Assembly: GCF_042653205.1 (NCBI RefSeq)
Contig: NZ_JBHSHY010000005.1
Location: 124,001-188,000, forward strand
Direction: 5' to 3'
Source of the DNA: Paenibacillus_Z sp042653205
GTDB taxonomy: Bacteria > Bacillota > Bacilli > Paenibacillales > Paenibacillaceae
Length of the DNA stretch: 64,000 nt
Under the pieces are notes generated by a model. The model had not been told where the DNA came from, searched no databases, and saw only the letters and a list, made by a program, of their open reading frames with translations. Within the stretch, counting starts at the first letter, position 1; the number at the start of each line of letters is the position of its first letter. Below, in pieces: positions 35,681-43,380 of the stretch. Made by a program: the position numbers and the translations under genes.

Positions 35681-37831
35681 ATGGGGAAATTGAAGAGGGG
35701 CAAACAAGGGAAGGAAACAGCTGATAACGGGTTGAACGGCAGCGTAAAGTCGCTGTATGCATCATCCGTCAACGGACTGAAGAACGTCAAGTTTCAGAAT
35801 CCGATCAAATCCGTCGGCCTGATGTTGTTCTTGATTATTTTCAGCGCGATCGTGGTATGCGTACTCGTCGTCGGGCTCTTCTCCTATTCCACGTCGAAAT
35901 CGATCATCAAGGAGAAAGTCGCGCAATCGAGCTCCGTCGCGATCGCGCAGTCGAACGGCAAGCTGGACCTGATGTTCAAAAACTACGAGGCGCTGTCCAT
36001 GCAGATCCTGCTCGACAAGAACATTCAGGATTATTTGACGCAGTATAAGGGGACGACGGACGACTACGATAAATTCGATCTGATGAAAAAACTGAGCGAT
36101 ACCGTCCAATCGTACATTCTCGGCAATCAGTCGATCATCGGCGCGGCGATCGTTCCGATCTCCGGCGATTCGTCCACCGTCACGATGGGCGGCACGAGCA
36201 TGACGACGGCGGACGCGCAGAAGTCCGAATGGTTGAAGAGCATTACCGACGGCGCGGGCCGCTTGGTGTGGCTGCCAACCAAAGTGAAGGGATACGGCTC
36301 CTCCGCGGCGACCGACCCGACGTTCGCGATGGGCCGCGTCATGAAGAATACGATCAGCAACGAAGGCAGCTTCGTGCTGCTGATCGAGATCCGTCTGAAG
36401 GAAGTTGGAGACCAGTTGAAAGACCTGAAACTCGGCAACGGCAGTGAAGTGCTGATCCAAGACGGTAATGGCAAGGTCATCTACAGTGCCAATAACGCGC
36501 AGCTCGAACAGGCCTCCCCGGTCACGTTGCCGTCCGAAGGCAAACAGGCGGAAGGAGGGTCGAAGACGACGACCGATTCCGACGGCGATCAGGTGCTGGC
36601 CATGTACAACGAGTTCGAGAGCACGGGCTGGGAGCTCGTCGGCACGGTACCGGTATCCGAGCTGTTCAAGGACGCGAAGCAGATCCGCAATGCGACGTAT
36701 ATCATCGCGGGCATCGCCGCGCTGCTCGCCATAGGGATCGGGCTCCTCGTCATTCGAATCGTCGCGATGCCGCTCGTTAGTTTGCGCAATTTGATGAACG
36801 AAGGCGAGCGCGGCAACCTGACTGTACGCTCCACGATCAGCAAGAAGGACGAAATCGGTCAGCTGGCGCAAAGCTTTAATCAAATGATGACGCAGATTAC
36901 GGTGCTGGTAAACCAGACCAACCAGTCGGCGCAGGACGTCTTGGCGACGGCGGGGGAGCTGTCCGACGCATCCAAGAAAACCGCGATCTCCGCCAAGGAG
37001 ATTGCCGTCGCGACGGAAGAAATCGCGAACGGGGCGACGAGCCTCGCCGTCGAAGCGGAGAAGGGCAGCGACTTGACGAGCGAGATCGGCGGACAGATGG
37101 CGAAGGTTACGGAAGCGAACCAAGAGATGGGCGAGGCCGCGGCCGAAGTCGAGAAGGCGAGCCGTCAAGGCACCGCATATATGAACACGCTGATCGAAAA
37201 AACCGGCATGACGGAAGAAATGACGCGCTCCATGGTGGAGAAGGTCGACCGCTTGAAGGAATCGACGCGTTCGATCCGCAAAATCTTGGACGTCTTGAAC
37301 AACATGACGAAGCAGACGAATATTTTGTCCTTGAACGCGACCATCGAAGCGGCTCGCGCGGGAACCGCCGGTAAAGGCTTCATGGTCGTCGCGGACGAAA
37401 TCCGCAAGCTGGCTGACCAGTCCCGTCAATCGATCGACGTCGTCGGTCAGATCACGGAGACGATCCAGCGGGAGATCGACGAGACGGTCAGCGTGCTTTC
37501 GGACGCGTATCCTATCTTCCAGGAGCAAATCCAAGCGGTCAAGGAGGCGAACCAAATCTTCCTGACTGTTCAAGGTCAGATGGGCGATTTCGTCGGCAGG
37601 CTCGGCACTGTGACGGATGCCATCGGCATGCTCGAAAGCTCGCAGGTCGTGCTGTCCGAGGCGATGAGCAATGTCAGCGCCGTGGCCGAAGAGTCTTCGG
37701 CGACCTCCGAAGAAGTCGCTTCGCTCAGCAGCGAGCAGACGAACATCAGCGAAGGGCTTGTCCGGCTGTCCGAACAGTTGGAAACCGTCTCGACCGGCTT
37801 GAAAGAAACGTTGAGCCGCTTCCGGACGTAA
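35681..37831 (+). CDS. Methyl-accepting chemotaxis protein
   Basis: A 716-residue transmembrane chemoreceptor. Helix 1 at about residues 45-70, extracellular Cache-type sensor (about 75-345) and helix 2 (about 345-370, YIIAGIAALLAIGIGLLVIRIV). These are followed by a HAMP domain and a long cytoplasmic coiled coil with the conserved hairpin tip TKQTNILSLNATIEAARAG. Ligand unknown. The hydrophilic N-terminus of about 40 residues is long for the family; MKFQNP-like positions further in lack a better ribosome site. It replaces udk and greA, which follow the U32 genes in Bacillus. Confidence 0.93.
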   Translation: MGKLKRGKQGKETADNGLNGSVKSLYASSVNGLKNVKFQNPIKSVGLMLFLIIFSAIVVCVLVVGLFSYSTSKSIIKEKVAQSSSVAIAQSNGKLDLMFKNYEALSMQILLDKNIQDYLTQYKGTTDDYDKFDLMKKLSDTVQSYILGNQSIIGAAIVPISGDSSTVTMGGTSMTTADAQKSEWLKSITDGAGRLVWLPTKVKGYGSSAATDPTFAMGRVMKNTISNEGSFVLLIEIRLKEVGDQLKDLKLGNGSEVLIQDGNGKVIYSANNAQLEQASPVTLPSEGKQAEGGSKTTTDSDGDQVLAMYNEFESTGWELVGTVPVSELFKDAKQIRNATYIIAGIAALLAIGIGLLVIRIVAMPLVSLRNLMNEGERGNLTVRSTISKKDEIGQLAQSFNQMMTQITVLVNQTNQSAQDVLATAGELSDASKKTAISAKEIAVATEEIANGATSLAVEAEKGSDLTSEIGGQMAKVTEANQEMGEAAAEVEKASRQGTAYMNTLIEKTGMTEEMTRSMVEKVDRLKESTRSIRKILDVLNNMTKQTNILSLNATIEAARAGTAGKGFMVVADEIRKLADQSRQSIDVVGQITETIQREIDETVSVLSDAYPIFQEQIQAVKEANQIFLTVQGQMGDFVGRLGTVTDAIGMLESSQVVLSEAMSNVSAVAEESSATSEEVASLSSEQTNISEGLVRLSEQLETVSTGLKETLSRFRT

Positions 37832-37855
37832 GGCTCGGCGAGAAGCAATTCCGGT

Positions 37856-37886
37856 CCGGCACCGATACGAGGTGCCGGGCCTATTT
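37856..37886 (+). terminator. Hairpin after the chemoreceptor gene
   Basis: CCGGCACC (37856-37863) pairs with GGTGCCGG (37871-37878), loop GATACGA, followed by GCCTATTTTG. The T run is short. Confidence 0.55.
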
Positions 37887-37924
37887 TGTATCTGTGGCAA
37901 GGAGCGGGCGGCGCAAAGAACGAC

Positions 37925-37953
37925 AAAAAGGCGGGCATTGGCTGCCCGCCTTT
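37925..37953 (-). terminator. Terminator of the yugP operon
   Basis: GGCGGGCA (37930-37937) pairs with TGCCCGCC (37943-37950). On the minus strand the stem is followed by TTTTT. Confidence 0.75.
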
Positions 37954-37971
37954 AATGCATGCTCGCGATCA

Positions 37972-38652
37972 TTATTCGCGTTCTTGATTGAAAATCATGA
38001 TGTACTTGATCAGCTCGAGGAGCGAGATCAACGCCGCGGCTACGTATGTCAGCGCCGCCGCATTCAAGACTTTCCCCACGCCGCGTTCTTCTTCGTTGGT
38101 GATGAAGCCTTCGGCGACCATGATGTCGCGCGCCCGGTTGCTGGCGTTGAATTCGACCGGCAGCGTGACGAGCTGGAAGGCAACCGCGCAGGAGAAGAAG
38201 ACGATGCCAAGCCCGATCAGCCCCGTCGCGTGGAACAGGAAGCCCGCGATAAGAAGCAGGGGCGCGAAGCCGGAAGCGAAATTGACGACCGGAAAGATGC
38301 GGTGACGCAGCGCCAGCATCGGGTAATGTACTTTGTGCTGGATTGCGTGCCCGACCTCGTGGCAAGCCACGGAGACGGCCGAAATCGAGTTTTCGTAGTA
38401 CACGTGCTCCGATAAGCGCACAACGCGGTGAATCGGGTCGTAGTGGTCGGAGAGCGTGCCCGGAACCGGCTCGACCGGGATGTCATGGAGGCCGTTCCGG
38501 TCCAGCATCATCCGAGCGGCTTGATAGCCCGTCAGCCCGCTGGTCGTAGGCACTTCCGCCCACCGGTTAAACGTGCCGCGTACGCGAAATTGCGCCCAAA
38601 CCGACAAAATGAAGGCGATGATGATCAGAAAGTCCATGGGATGAAAAAACAT
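37972..38652 (-). CDS. Neutral zinc metallopeptidase YugP-like
   Basis: A 226-residue membrane protein: helix near the N-terminus (MDFLIIIAFILSVWAQF), a zinc-protease HExxH variant in SVACHEVGHAIQH (around residues 107-119), and two or three C-terminal helices (PLLLIAGFLFH, IVFFSCAVAFQLVTLPVEFNASNRA). The NRA...AEGFI segment is typical of the DUF/PF04298 zinc peptidase family. Its substrate is unknown. It starts behind GGAGGGAATC and lies 28 bases downstream of the MerR gene, so they form an operon. Confidence 0.88.
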   Translation of the reverse strand: MFFHPMDFLIIIAFILSVWAQFRVRGTFNRWAEVPTTSGLTGYQAARMMLDRNGLHDIPVEPVPGTLSDHYDPIHRVVRLSEHVYYENSISAVSVACHEVGHAIQHKVHYPMLALRHRIFPVVNFASGFAPLLLIAGFLFHATGLIGLGIVFFSCAVAFQLVTLPVEFNASNRARDIMVAEGFITNEEERGVGKVLNAAALTYVAAALISLLELIKYIMIFNQERE

Positions 38653-38680
38653 GACTGATTCCCTCCGTTTTCATGAAATG

Positions 38681-39121
38681 CTACATGAATCCGCCTTTGT
38701 TCAGCAGCAGCATCAACGCCTCGACGCAAGCGGCCGTCTGGGGAATAAGCCGTTTGAATACCTGTTTCGCCTGTCCCGGCTTCAATTGGCTGATGACGGG
38801 TTCGATCGCCATGACCTCGCGCTGCAGCTGCCCCAGATGAATCTCCAGCTCGATCAGCTGGCCGGAGACTTCCTCTTTTGAGGATAGTTTGCCCCAACCG
38901 GACAGACTTGCCTTGATTTCATCCAGCGAATATTTGTCTTTCTTCATCTCTACGATACGTTTCAATCGCGCTAAGGTTTCATCGCTGTACAACCGATAAT
39001 TTTTGGCCGAGCGGCGTTCCGGCTCGATCAGTCCCGAGGAGGTATAAAAGTCGATCGTGCGCGGGCTGACGCCAGCAAGTTTGGCTAATTCGCCGATCCG
39101 GTACAACACGGGTTCGGTCAT
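38681..39121 (-). CDS. MerR-family transcriptional regulator
   Basis: A 146-residue regulator: MerR helix-turn-helix YRIGELAKLAGVSPRTIDFYTSSGLI at residues 7-32, second wing (NYRLYSDETLARLKRI), then a coiled-coil dimer helix and a C-terminal segment without cysteines, so it is not a typical metal sensor. The ATG (complement 39119-39121) follows GAGGTGA. The imperfect inverted repeat at 39156-39171 upstream could be an operator. Its cognate signal is unknown; YugP is the obvious downstream target. Confidence 0.85.
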   Translation of the reverse strand: MTEPVLYRIGELAKLAGVSPRTIDFYTSSGLIEPERRSAKNYRLYSDETLARLKRIVEMKKDKYSLDEIKASLSGWGKLSSKEEVSGQLIELEIHLGQLQREVMAIEPVISQLKPGQAKQVFKRLIPQTAACVEALMLLLNKGGFM

Positions 39122-39379
39122 CGAAATCACCTCTTTCATTATAAGACGGGTATGTACATAAGATCCTATGTCACTATGATACAAATCCTGAACCATACAG
39201 TCAAACGTAATGCTTTGACAATTGTTGTTTGAAAGAAAGCTGACATGGGAAACATTGGCTGCGAAAAAGAGGGGGCGAGCAGGGTCAATTTGCTAGATGG
39301 CGCTTGGAACCAACTGTAAAAAAGGCGAAGGATGGGAAGGGGAATAGACCGTTTTATCGGGCAAACCGTGAAAAAACTT

Positions 39380-39410
39380 AACATTCGTCCTTTAGTCGGA
39401 CTTGAATGTT
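39380..39410 (+). repeat. Inverted repeat upstream of amtB promoter
   Basis: AACATTC (39380-39386) is the exact complement of GAATGTT (39404-39410), with GTCC/GGAC pairing inside. It lies 32 bases before the amtB -35 box. It could be an activator site or a terminator hairpin (weak AT-rich tail). Confidence 0.45.
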
Positions 39411-39441
39411 AGATATTTTTCGTAGAAATCAAAATACCATA

Positions 39442-39470
39442 TTGTCAAATCAGGCACTTCTGACTATAAT
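39442..39470 (+). promoter_or_regulatory. SigA-type promoter of amtB
   Basis: TTGTCA (39442-39447), 17-base spacer, TATAAT (39465-39470). Transcription should start near 39477. Confidence 0.8.
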
Positions 39471-39491
39471 GGCATTAAGTCTTTCCTATCA

Positions 39492-39508
39492 TGTCATGAA
39501 ACATTACA
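39492..39508 (+). promoter_or_regulatory. GlnR/TnrA box in the amtB leader
   Basis: TGTCATGAAACATTACA is a perfect match to TGTNA-N7-TNACA, the shared site of the nitrogen regulators GlnR and TnrA. It lies about 15-32 bases after the expected transcription start, where binding should repress amtB. Confidence 0.7.
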
Positions 39509-39524
39509 TTAGGGAGTGGTCGTT

Positions 39525-40895
39525 GTGGTCAAAAAATTGATTGTCTCGTTAGGAGCTTTATTGCTGTTGTTCCCGGCAATGGCTTTCGCGGACGACCCGT
39601 CCGCGGCAACGCTGAACATGGGCTTGAACTCGATCTGGGTGCTCGTTGCGGCGATCCTGGTCATCCTCATGCAAGGCGGGTTCATCCTGTTGGAATCGGG
39701 TTCGACGCGGATGAAGAACGCCGGTCACATCGCCGGCAAAACCGTCTTCACGCTGGGTCTTTGTACCTTGATCTACTGGGCGATCGGTTACGCGTTCGCC
39801 TTTGGCGCCGACAACACCGGCACCGCGATCAGCAACATCATCGGTTCGGGCGACTTTTTCTTCTCGCCGGATAAAGCAGCGGGCGACGGCGTAGGTCTTC
39901 CTCCCGCAATCTTCTTCACCTTCCAATTGGCGTTCGCGGCCGTATCGCTGTCCATCGCATGGGGCGGCTTCGCGGAACGAGCCAAGCTTTCCGCTTACCT
40001 GGTCTTTACGGTGCTCTTCACGGCTCTGATCTATCCGGTCATCGCGCACTGGATCTGGAGCTCGGATGGCTGGCTGTTCTCCAAAGGCGCGCAAGACTAC
40101 GCAGGTTCGACGGTCGTTCACTTGACGGGTGCCATCGCGGCGTTCGCGGCCACGGTGCTCTTGAAACCGCGGATCGGCCGCTTCAACAAAGACGGTTCCG
40201 CCAACGAAATTCTCGGTCATAACCAAGTGTTCGGAGCCTTGTCGGTTCTTATTCTGTGGGTTGGCTGGTTCGGCTTCAACGCGGGCAGCGCGCTCGGCGT
40301 AGGCGACGGCTTCTTCGGCTACGTGGCGTTCAATACCCAGCTGGGCGCGGCAGGCGGCGCGGTAGCGGCGCTGCTCATCTCCTGGCTCATGAACGGCAAA
40401 GCTGATATCACGACTACGCTGAACGGCGCTCTTGCCGGTCTCGTCGCTATCACCGCGACTTGCGCGTTCGTCGAGCCATGGGCGGCAGTCGTCATCGGTT
40501 TGCTTGCAGGCGTGCTCGTCTACTTCAGCGCTAAATTCTTCGAAAAGATCAAAGTCGACGATCCAATCTTCGCGCTCTCCGTACACGGCGCGGCCGGCAT
40601 CTGGGGAACGCTCGCAAACGGCATCTTCGCGACCGACGAGCTGGCCAAGAAGCTGGGCGTCGGCCAAGGCGGCATCATCGATACGGGCAACTGGCACCAG
40701 CTGTGGGTACAACTCGAATCCGTCGTCGTCTGCGGCGCTTACGTTCTGATCGCTTCCTTCCTGCTGCTAGGCATCATGAAAGTGGTTATGGGCCTGCGCG
40801 TTACGGAAGAGCAAGAGATCATCGGTCTCGACCTGTCCGAGCACGGCACGTTCGGCTATCCGGAACAAATGAAAAAAGCACAGCAAACAATGTAA
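39525..40895 (+). CDS. amtB: Ammonium transporter
   Basis: A 456-residue Amt channel with a signal peptide (cleavage near AMAFA-DD) and 11 helices. Typical Amt segments are ILVILMQGGFILLESGSTRMKNAGHIAGK, STVVHLTGAIAAFAATVLLKPRIGRF and SVHGAAGIWGTLANGIF; the two pore histidines appear in the VVHLTG and SVHGAAG segments. I start at the GTG 39525, 8 bases after AGGGAG. No PII gene (glnK) is adjacent, unlike in many bacteria. A GlnR-type box precedes it. Confidence 0.95.
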   Translation: MVKKLIVSLGALLLLFPAMAFADDPSAATLNMGLNSIWVLVAAILVILMQGGFILLESGSTRMKNAGHIAGKTVFTLGLCTLIYWAIGYAFAFGADNTGTAISNIIGSGDFFFSPDKAAGDGVGLPPAIFFTFQLAFAAVSLSIAWGGFAERAKLSAYLVFTVLFTALIYPVIAHWIWSSDGWLFSKGAQDYAGSTVVHLTGAIAAFAATVLLKPRIGRFNKDGSANEILGHNQVFGALSVLILWVGWFGFNAGSALGVGDGFFGYVAFNTQLGAAGGAVAALLISWLMNGKADITTTLNGALAGLVAITATCAFVEPWAAVVIGLLAGVLVYFSAKFFEKIKVDDPIFALSVHGAAGIWGTLANGIFATDELAKKLGVGQGGIIDTGNWHQLWVQLESVVVCGAYVLIASFLLLGIMKVVMGLRVTEEQEIIGLDLSEHGTFGYPEQMKKAQQTM

Positions 40896-40912
40896 AATAG
40901 AAGTATCGCATG

Positions 40913-40944
40913 TTCGCCCCGCCGACGACAGCCGGCGGGGCGAA
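40913..40944 (+). terminator. Very stable hairpin between amtB and the DUF294 gene
   Basis: TTCGCCCCGCCG (40913-40924) pairs perfectly with CGGCGGGGCGAA (40933-40944), loop ACGACAGC. No T run follows, so it may stabilise the amtB message or partly reduce read-through. Confidence 0.5.
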
Positions 40945-40982
40945 CGTTATCCGGATATTCAGAACATTGAGGTGAACGCAGC

Positions 40983-42053
40983 ATGAGCGACCCGGTCCGT
41001 GCGACGCTGCTCGCGCGCATCGAGGCGGCGAACGATGCGGCGGCGCTGCGCAGCTTGCGGGATCACATCCACGCGCACATGGAGAAGCTGCCATCTGCAC
41101 AGCCGATTGAGCTTTTCAATACGGAGCTGAACGAGGTTCACGACGCCTTCATTCGGCGTGCGGTCGTCCTCTCCGAAGCGCGGATGGCACAGATGGGACA
41201 CGGTCCACCGCCCGTGCCTTACGCATATCTGCTGTTCGGCAGCGGGGGCAGAGAGGAACAAACGTTAACAAGTGATCAGGACAGCGGGCTTGTCTACGAG
41301 GATCCGGCGGACCCTTCACAGCGGGAGGCCGTGGCGGATTATTTCGGCGAATTCGCCCGCGCCGTCGTCGTGCTGCTGCAGGAGCTGGGCTATCCGCGGT
41401 GCGAAGGTGAAGTGGTCAGTGCCAATCCGCAGTGGTGTCAGTCCTTGTCGACTTGGAAGACCAAGCTGGACCTCTGGTTCGGGGAACCAGATTGGGAGCG
41501 GGTGCGCTACCTGCTCATCGTCGCCGATTGCCGGCTCGTCGCTGGCGCGGCGCCGCCTTGGGAGGCGTTGAAGGACTATTTTTTCGCGAACAAGACACTT
41601 CGTCCGGACATCGTCGAGCGCATGCTGAACAATACGATGCGGCATAAAGTGCTCGTCGGCGTATTCGGGCAGCTGTTTAAGGAACATTACGGGGAAGATG
41701 CGGGGAGTCTGGACTTGAAGTACGGCGCCTATATTCCGATGGTGAACGCCGTTCGGCTGCTCGCGATCCAAGCGGACGTGCGGGACACGTCGACGCTGGC
41801 CCGAATCGGCGAGCTGACGCGCGCCGGCGTGTTCTCGGCCGCGGACGGCGGCGCGTACGCCGAGGCGTTCCGCTTGTTTCTACGCTTGCGTCTCATGACG
41901 ACGTCCAAGCTCGAAGGCGGCTTCTATACGAATAACGGTAAACTGTCCGGAGCGCGTCTGACCAAAAAGCTCATCGAAGAACTGAAGACGGGGCTTCGCG
42001 CGGTCAAGAAGCTGCAGAAGTACGTGCGGAGACGGGCGTCCGGCAGGTTCTGA
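40983..42053 (+). CDS. DUF294 nucleotidyltransferase-like (GlnD-related) protein
   Basis: A 356-residue protein. The N-terminal helical region is followed by the nucleotidyltransferase motif LFGSGGREEQTLTSDQDSGLVYED (around residues 84-107: G-S plus D-x-D). A C-terminal helical domain (about 215-350) ends LTKKLIEELKTGLRAVKKLQKYVRRR. This is the DUF294 plus DUF294_C architecture related to the uridylyltransferase end of GlnD, but without CBS domains. Being next to amtB suggests a role in nitrogen signalling. The ATG follows GAGGTG. The next gene is 20 bases away. Confidence 0.8.
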   Translation: MSDPVRATLLARIEAANDAAALRSLRDHIHAHMEKLPSAQPIELFNTELNEVHDAFIRRAVVLSEARMAQMGHGPPPVPYAYLLFGSGGREEQTLTSDQDSGLVYEDPADPSQREAVADYFGEFARAVVVLLQELGYPRCEGEVVSANPQWCQSLSTWKTKLDLWFGEPDWERVRYLLIVADCRLVAGAAPPWEALKDYFFANKTLRPDIVERMLNNTMRHKVLVGVFGQLFKEHYGEDAGSLDLKYGAYIPMVNAVRLLAIQADVRDTSTLARIGELTRAGVFSAADGGAYAEAFRLFLRLRLMTTSKLEGGFYTNNGKLSGARLTKKLIEELKTGLRAVKKLQKYVRRRASGRF

Positions 42054-42073
42054 GCATTCCGGAGGGGAGTAGC

Positions 42074-42808
42074 ATGAAGGAGCAAAAAGGCGTAGGCCGG
42101 ATGTGGCACCTGTACAAGATGGGCGGCCTCACGCCGGCGCTGGCTTCTATGATGGGCGCGCAGAACGCGCAGCAGATGGCGTTCATCCGCTCCATGTCCA
42201 AGGAGCAGCGGAAGGATTCCGTCATGGATCAGCCGCTCGATGAAATGGAGGTCGTGGTGTTTGATCTGGAGACGACCGGATTTTACCCGACGAACGGGGA
42301 TGAAATCATTTCATTCGGAGCGGTGCTGCTGCGAGGCGAGCGGATCGTAGAGGAGCAGTCGTTTTACAGCTTGGTCAACCCGAAGCGGAGAGTGCCGAAG
42401 CATATTACGGAATTGACCGGGATCACGAACGAAATGGTGTCAGACGCCCCCGATCTCATGCAGGTGCTGCACGACTTCATGGAATTCGTCGGCAAACGGC
42501 TGCTGATCGCGCACGCGAGCGGCCACGACAAGCAGTTTTTGAACAGCGCGCTCTGGCGCACGTCGAAGGTGAATCTGACGCACCGCGTGCTCGACACGAT
42601 CATGGTAGCGAAATGGCTGGAGCCCGAGCTTACCGGGTACGGCCTGGACGATTTGCTCGAACGCAACGGCATCGAGATCACGCAGCGGCATCACGCGCTC
42701 GAGGATTCCCGCATGACGGCCAAGCTGTGGCTGCATTATTTGCGCCGGATGCTGGACCGGAACGTAGTGACGCTAGGGGACTTATACGCATATCTGAGCA
42801 AGCATTAA
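42074..42808 (+). CDS. DnaQ-type 3'-5' exonuclease (PolC-like)
   Basis: A 244-residue DEDDh exonuclease: VFDLETTGFYPTNGDEIISFGAVLL (Exo I, around 59-83), the Exo II region AHASGHDKQFLN and the Exo III motif HHALEDSRMTAKL (around 205-217). Similar single-domain exonucleases edit or trim DNA; a 55-residue N-terminal extension is specific to it. Cotranscribed with the DUF294 gene in the amtB neighbourhood. Its 3' end overlaps the convergent JAMM gene by 27 bases. Confidence 0.88.
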   Translation: MKEQKGVGRMWHLYKMGGLTPALASMMGAQNAQQMAFIRSMSKEQRKDSVMDQPLDEMEVVVFDLETTGFYPTNGDEIISFGAVLLRGERIVEEQSFYSLVNPKRRVPKHITELTGITNEMVSDAPDLMQVLHDFMEFVGKRLLIAHASGHDKQFLNSALWRTSKVNLTHRVLDTIMVAKWLEPELTGYGLDDLLERNGIEITQRHHALEDSRMTAKLWLHYLRRMLDRNVVTLGDLYAYLSKH

Positions 42809-43279
42809 AGGTAAAAACGATTCGCCGCGCACCCAGTATGGCTGGATGACGAGGGTCCGATTGGGGGCGTCCGGCGACAGAATCCAATAAGACGTCCCGC
42901 TCCCGTTATCGGCGGTGCCGAACGGGAAGCCGTCACGGTCGGCCCTGCTGGGCACGGGCGGCGAACCGGGATGGGAATGAAAGAAACCGACAAGCGATTG
43001 TCGGTTTTTTTGCATGTCGTAAATCGCGCGGACCCAGTCATGCGGATCGAACGCGAATTGCGTCTCCGGCCGCGCGGCCGCGTTCTTGACGAGCAGGACG
43101 CCGGTGACGCGCAGAACGTCCGCCGGACGTGCGCTTACACGTGCGCCATTCCCGGCGATGCGAAGCCGTTGACCGGTCAGGACGCCGCAAGTCTCAAAGG
43201 GCAGCGCGTCCATCGTCAGCGTTAGCAGGGCCTGATAGGCTTCCGCAGTCAGTTCCGCCTTCATCGGCATGTCGTCCAT
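42782..43279 (-). CDS. JAMM/MPN (M67) metallopeptidase
   Basis: A 165-residue JAB1/MPN+ protein: the glutamate in ETCGVLTGQ (around 29) and the zinc motif FHSHPGSPPVPSRAD (H-x-H-x7-S-x2-D, around 99-113) are intact. Bacterial members cleave C-terminal extensions of ubiquitin-like sulfur carriers or are found in metabolic gene clusters; no such partner is adjacent. GGAAGG lies about 7 bases before the ATG. Confidence 0.85.
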   Translation of the reverse strand: MDDMPMKAELTAEAYQALLTLTMDALPFETCGVLTGQRLRIAGNGARVSARPADVLRVTGVLLVKNAAARPETQFAFDPHDWVRAIYDMQKNRQSLVGFFHSHPGSPPVPSRADRDGFPFGTADNGSGTSYWILSPDAPNRTLVIQPYWVRGESFLPLMLAQICV

Positions 43280-43380
43280 GTCGGTCCTTCCCTTCTTGCA
43301 TCTCGACTGCTGGCGCAGCGCGTGCCTTCAGTATAGCGCAGAACGAGGGCGTGAACCACCGGGGCGCGCTGCAAGCGCGG

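Noticed and set aside
35762..37900. A 712-codon minus-strand frame opposite the chemoreceptor
   Set aside because: Low-complexity Arg/Asp/His-rich product with no domains, fully covered by a clear chemoreceptor on the other strand.
39138..39171. MerR-type promoter with an operator (ACATA...TATGT dyad) before the MerR gene
   Set aside because: The dyad is imperfect, and no -35 box lies 19-20 bases from the TATAAT on the minus strand, so it is not listed as a promoter.
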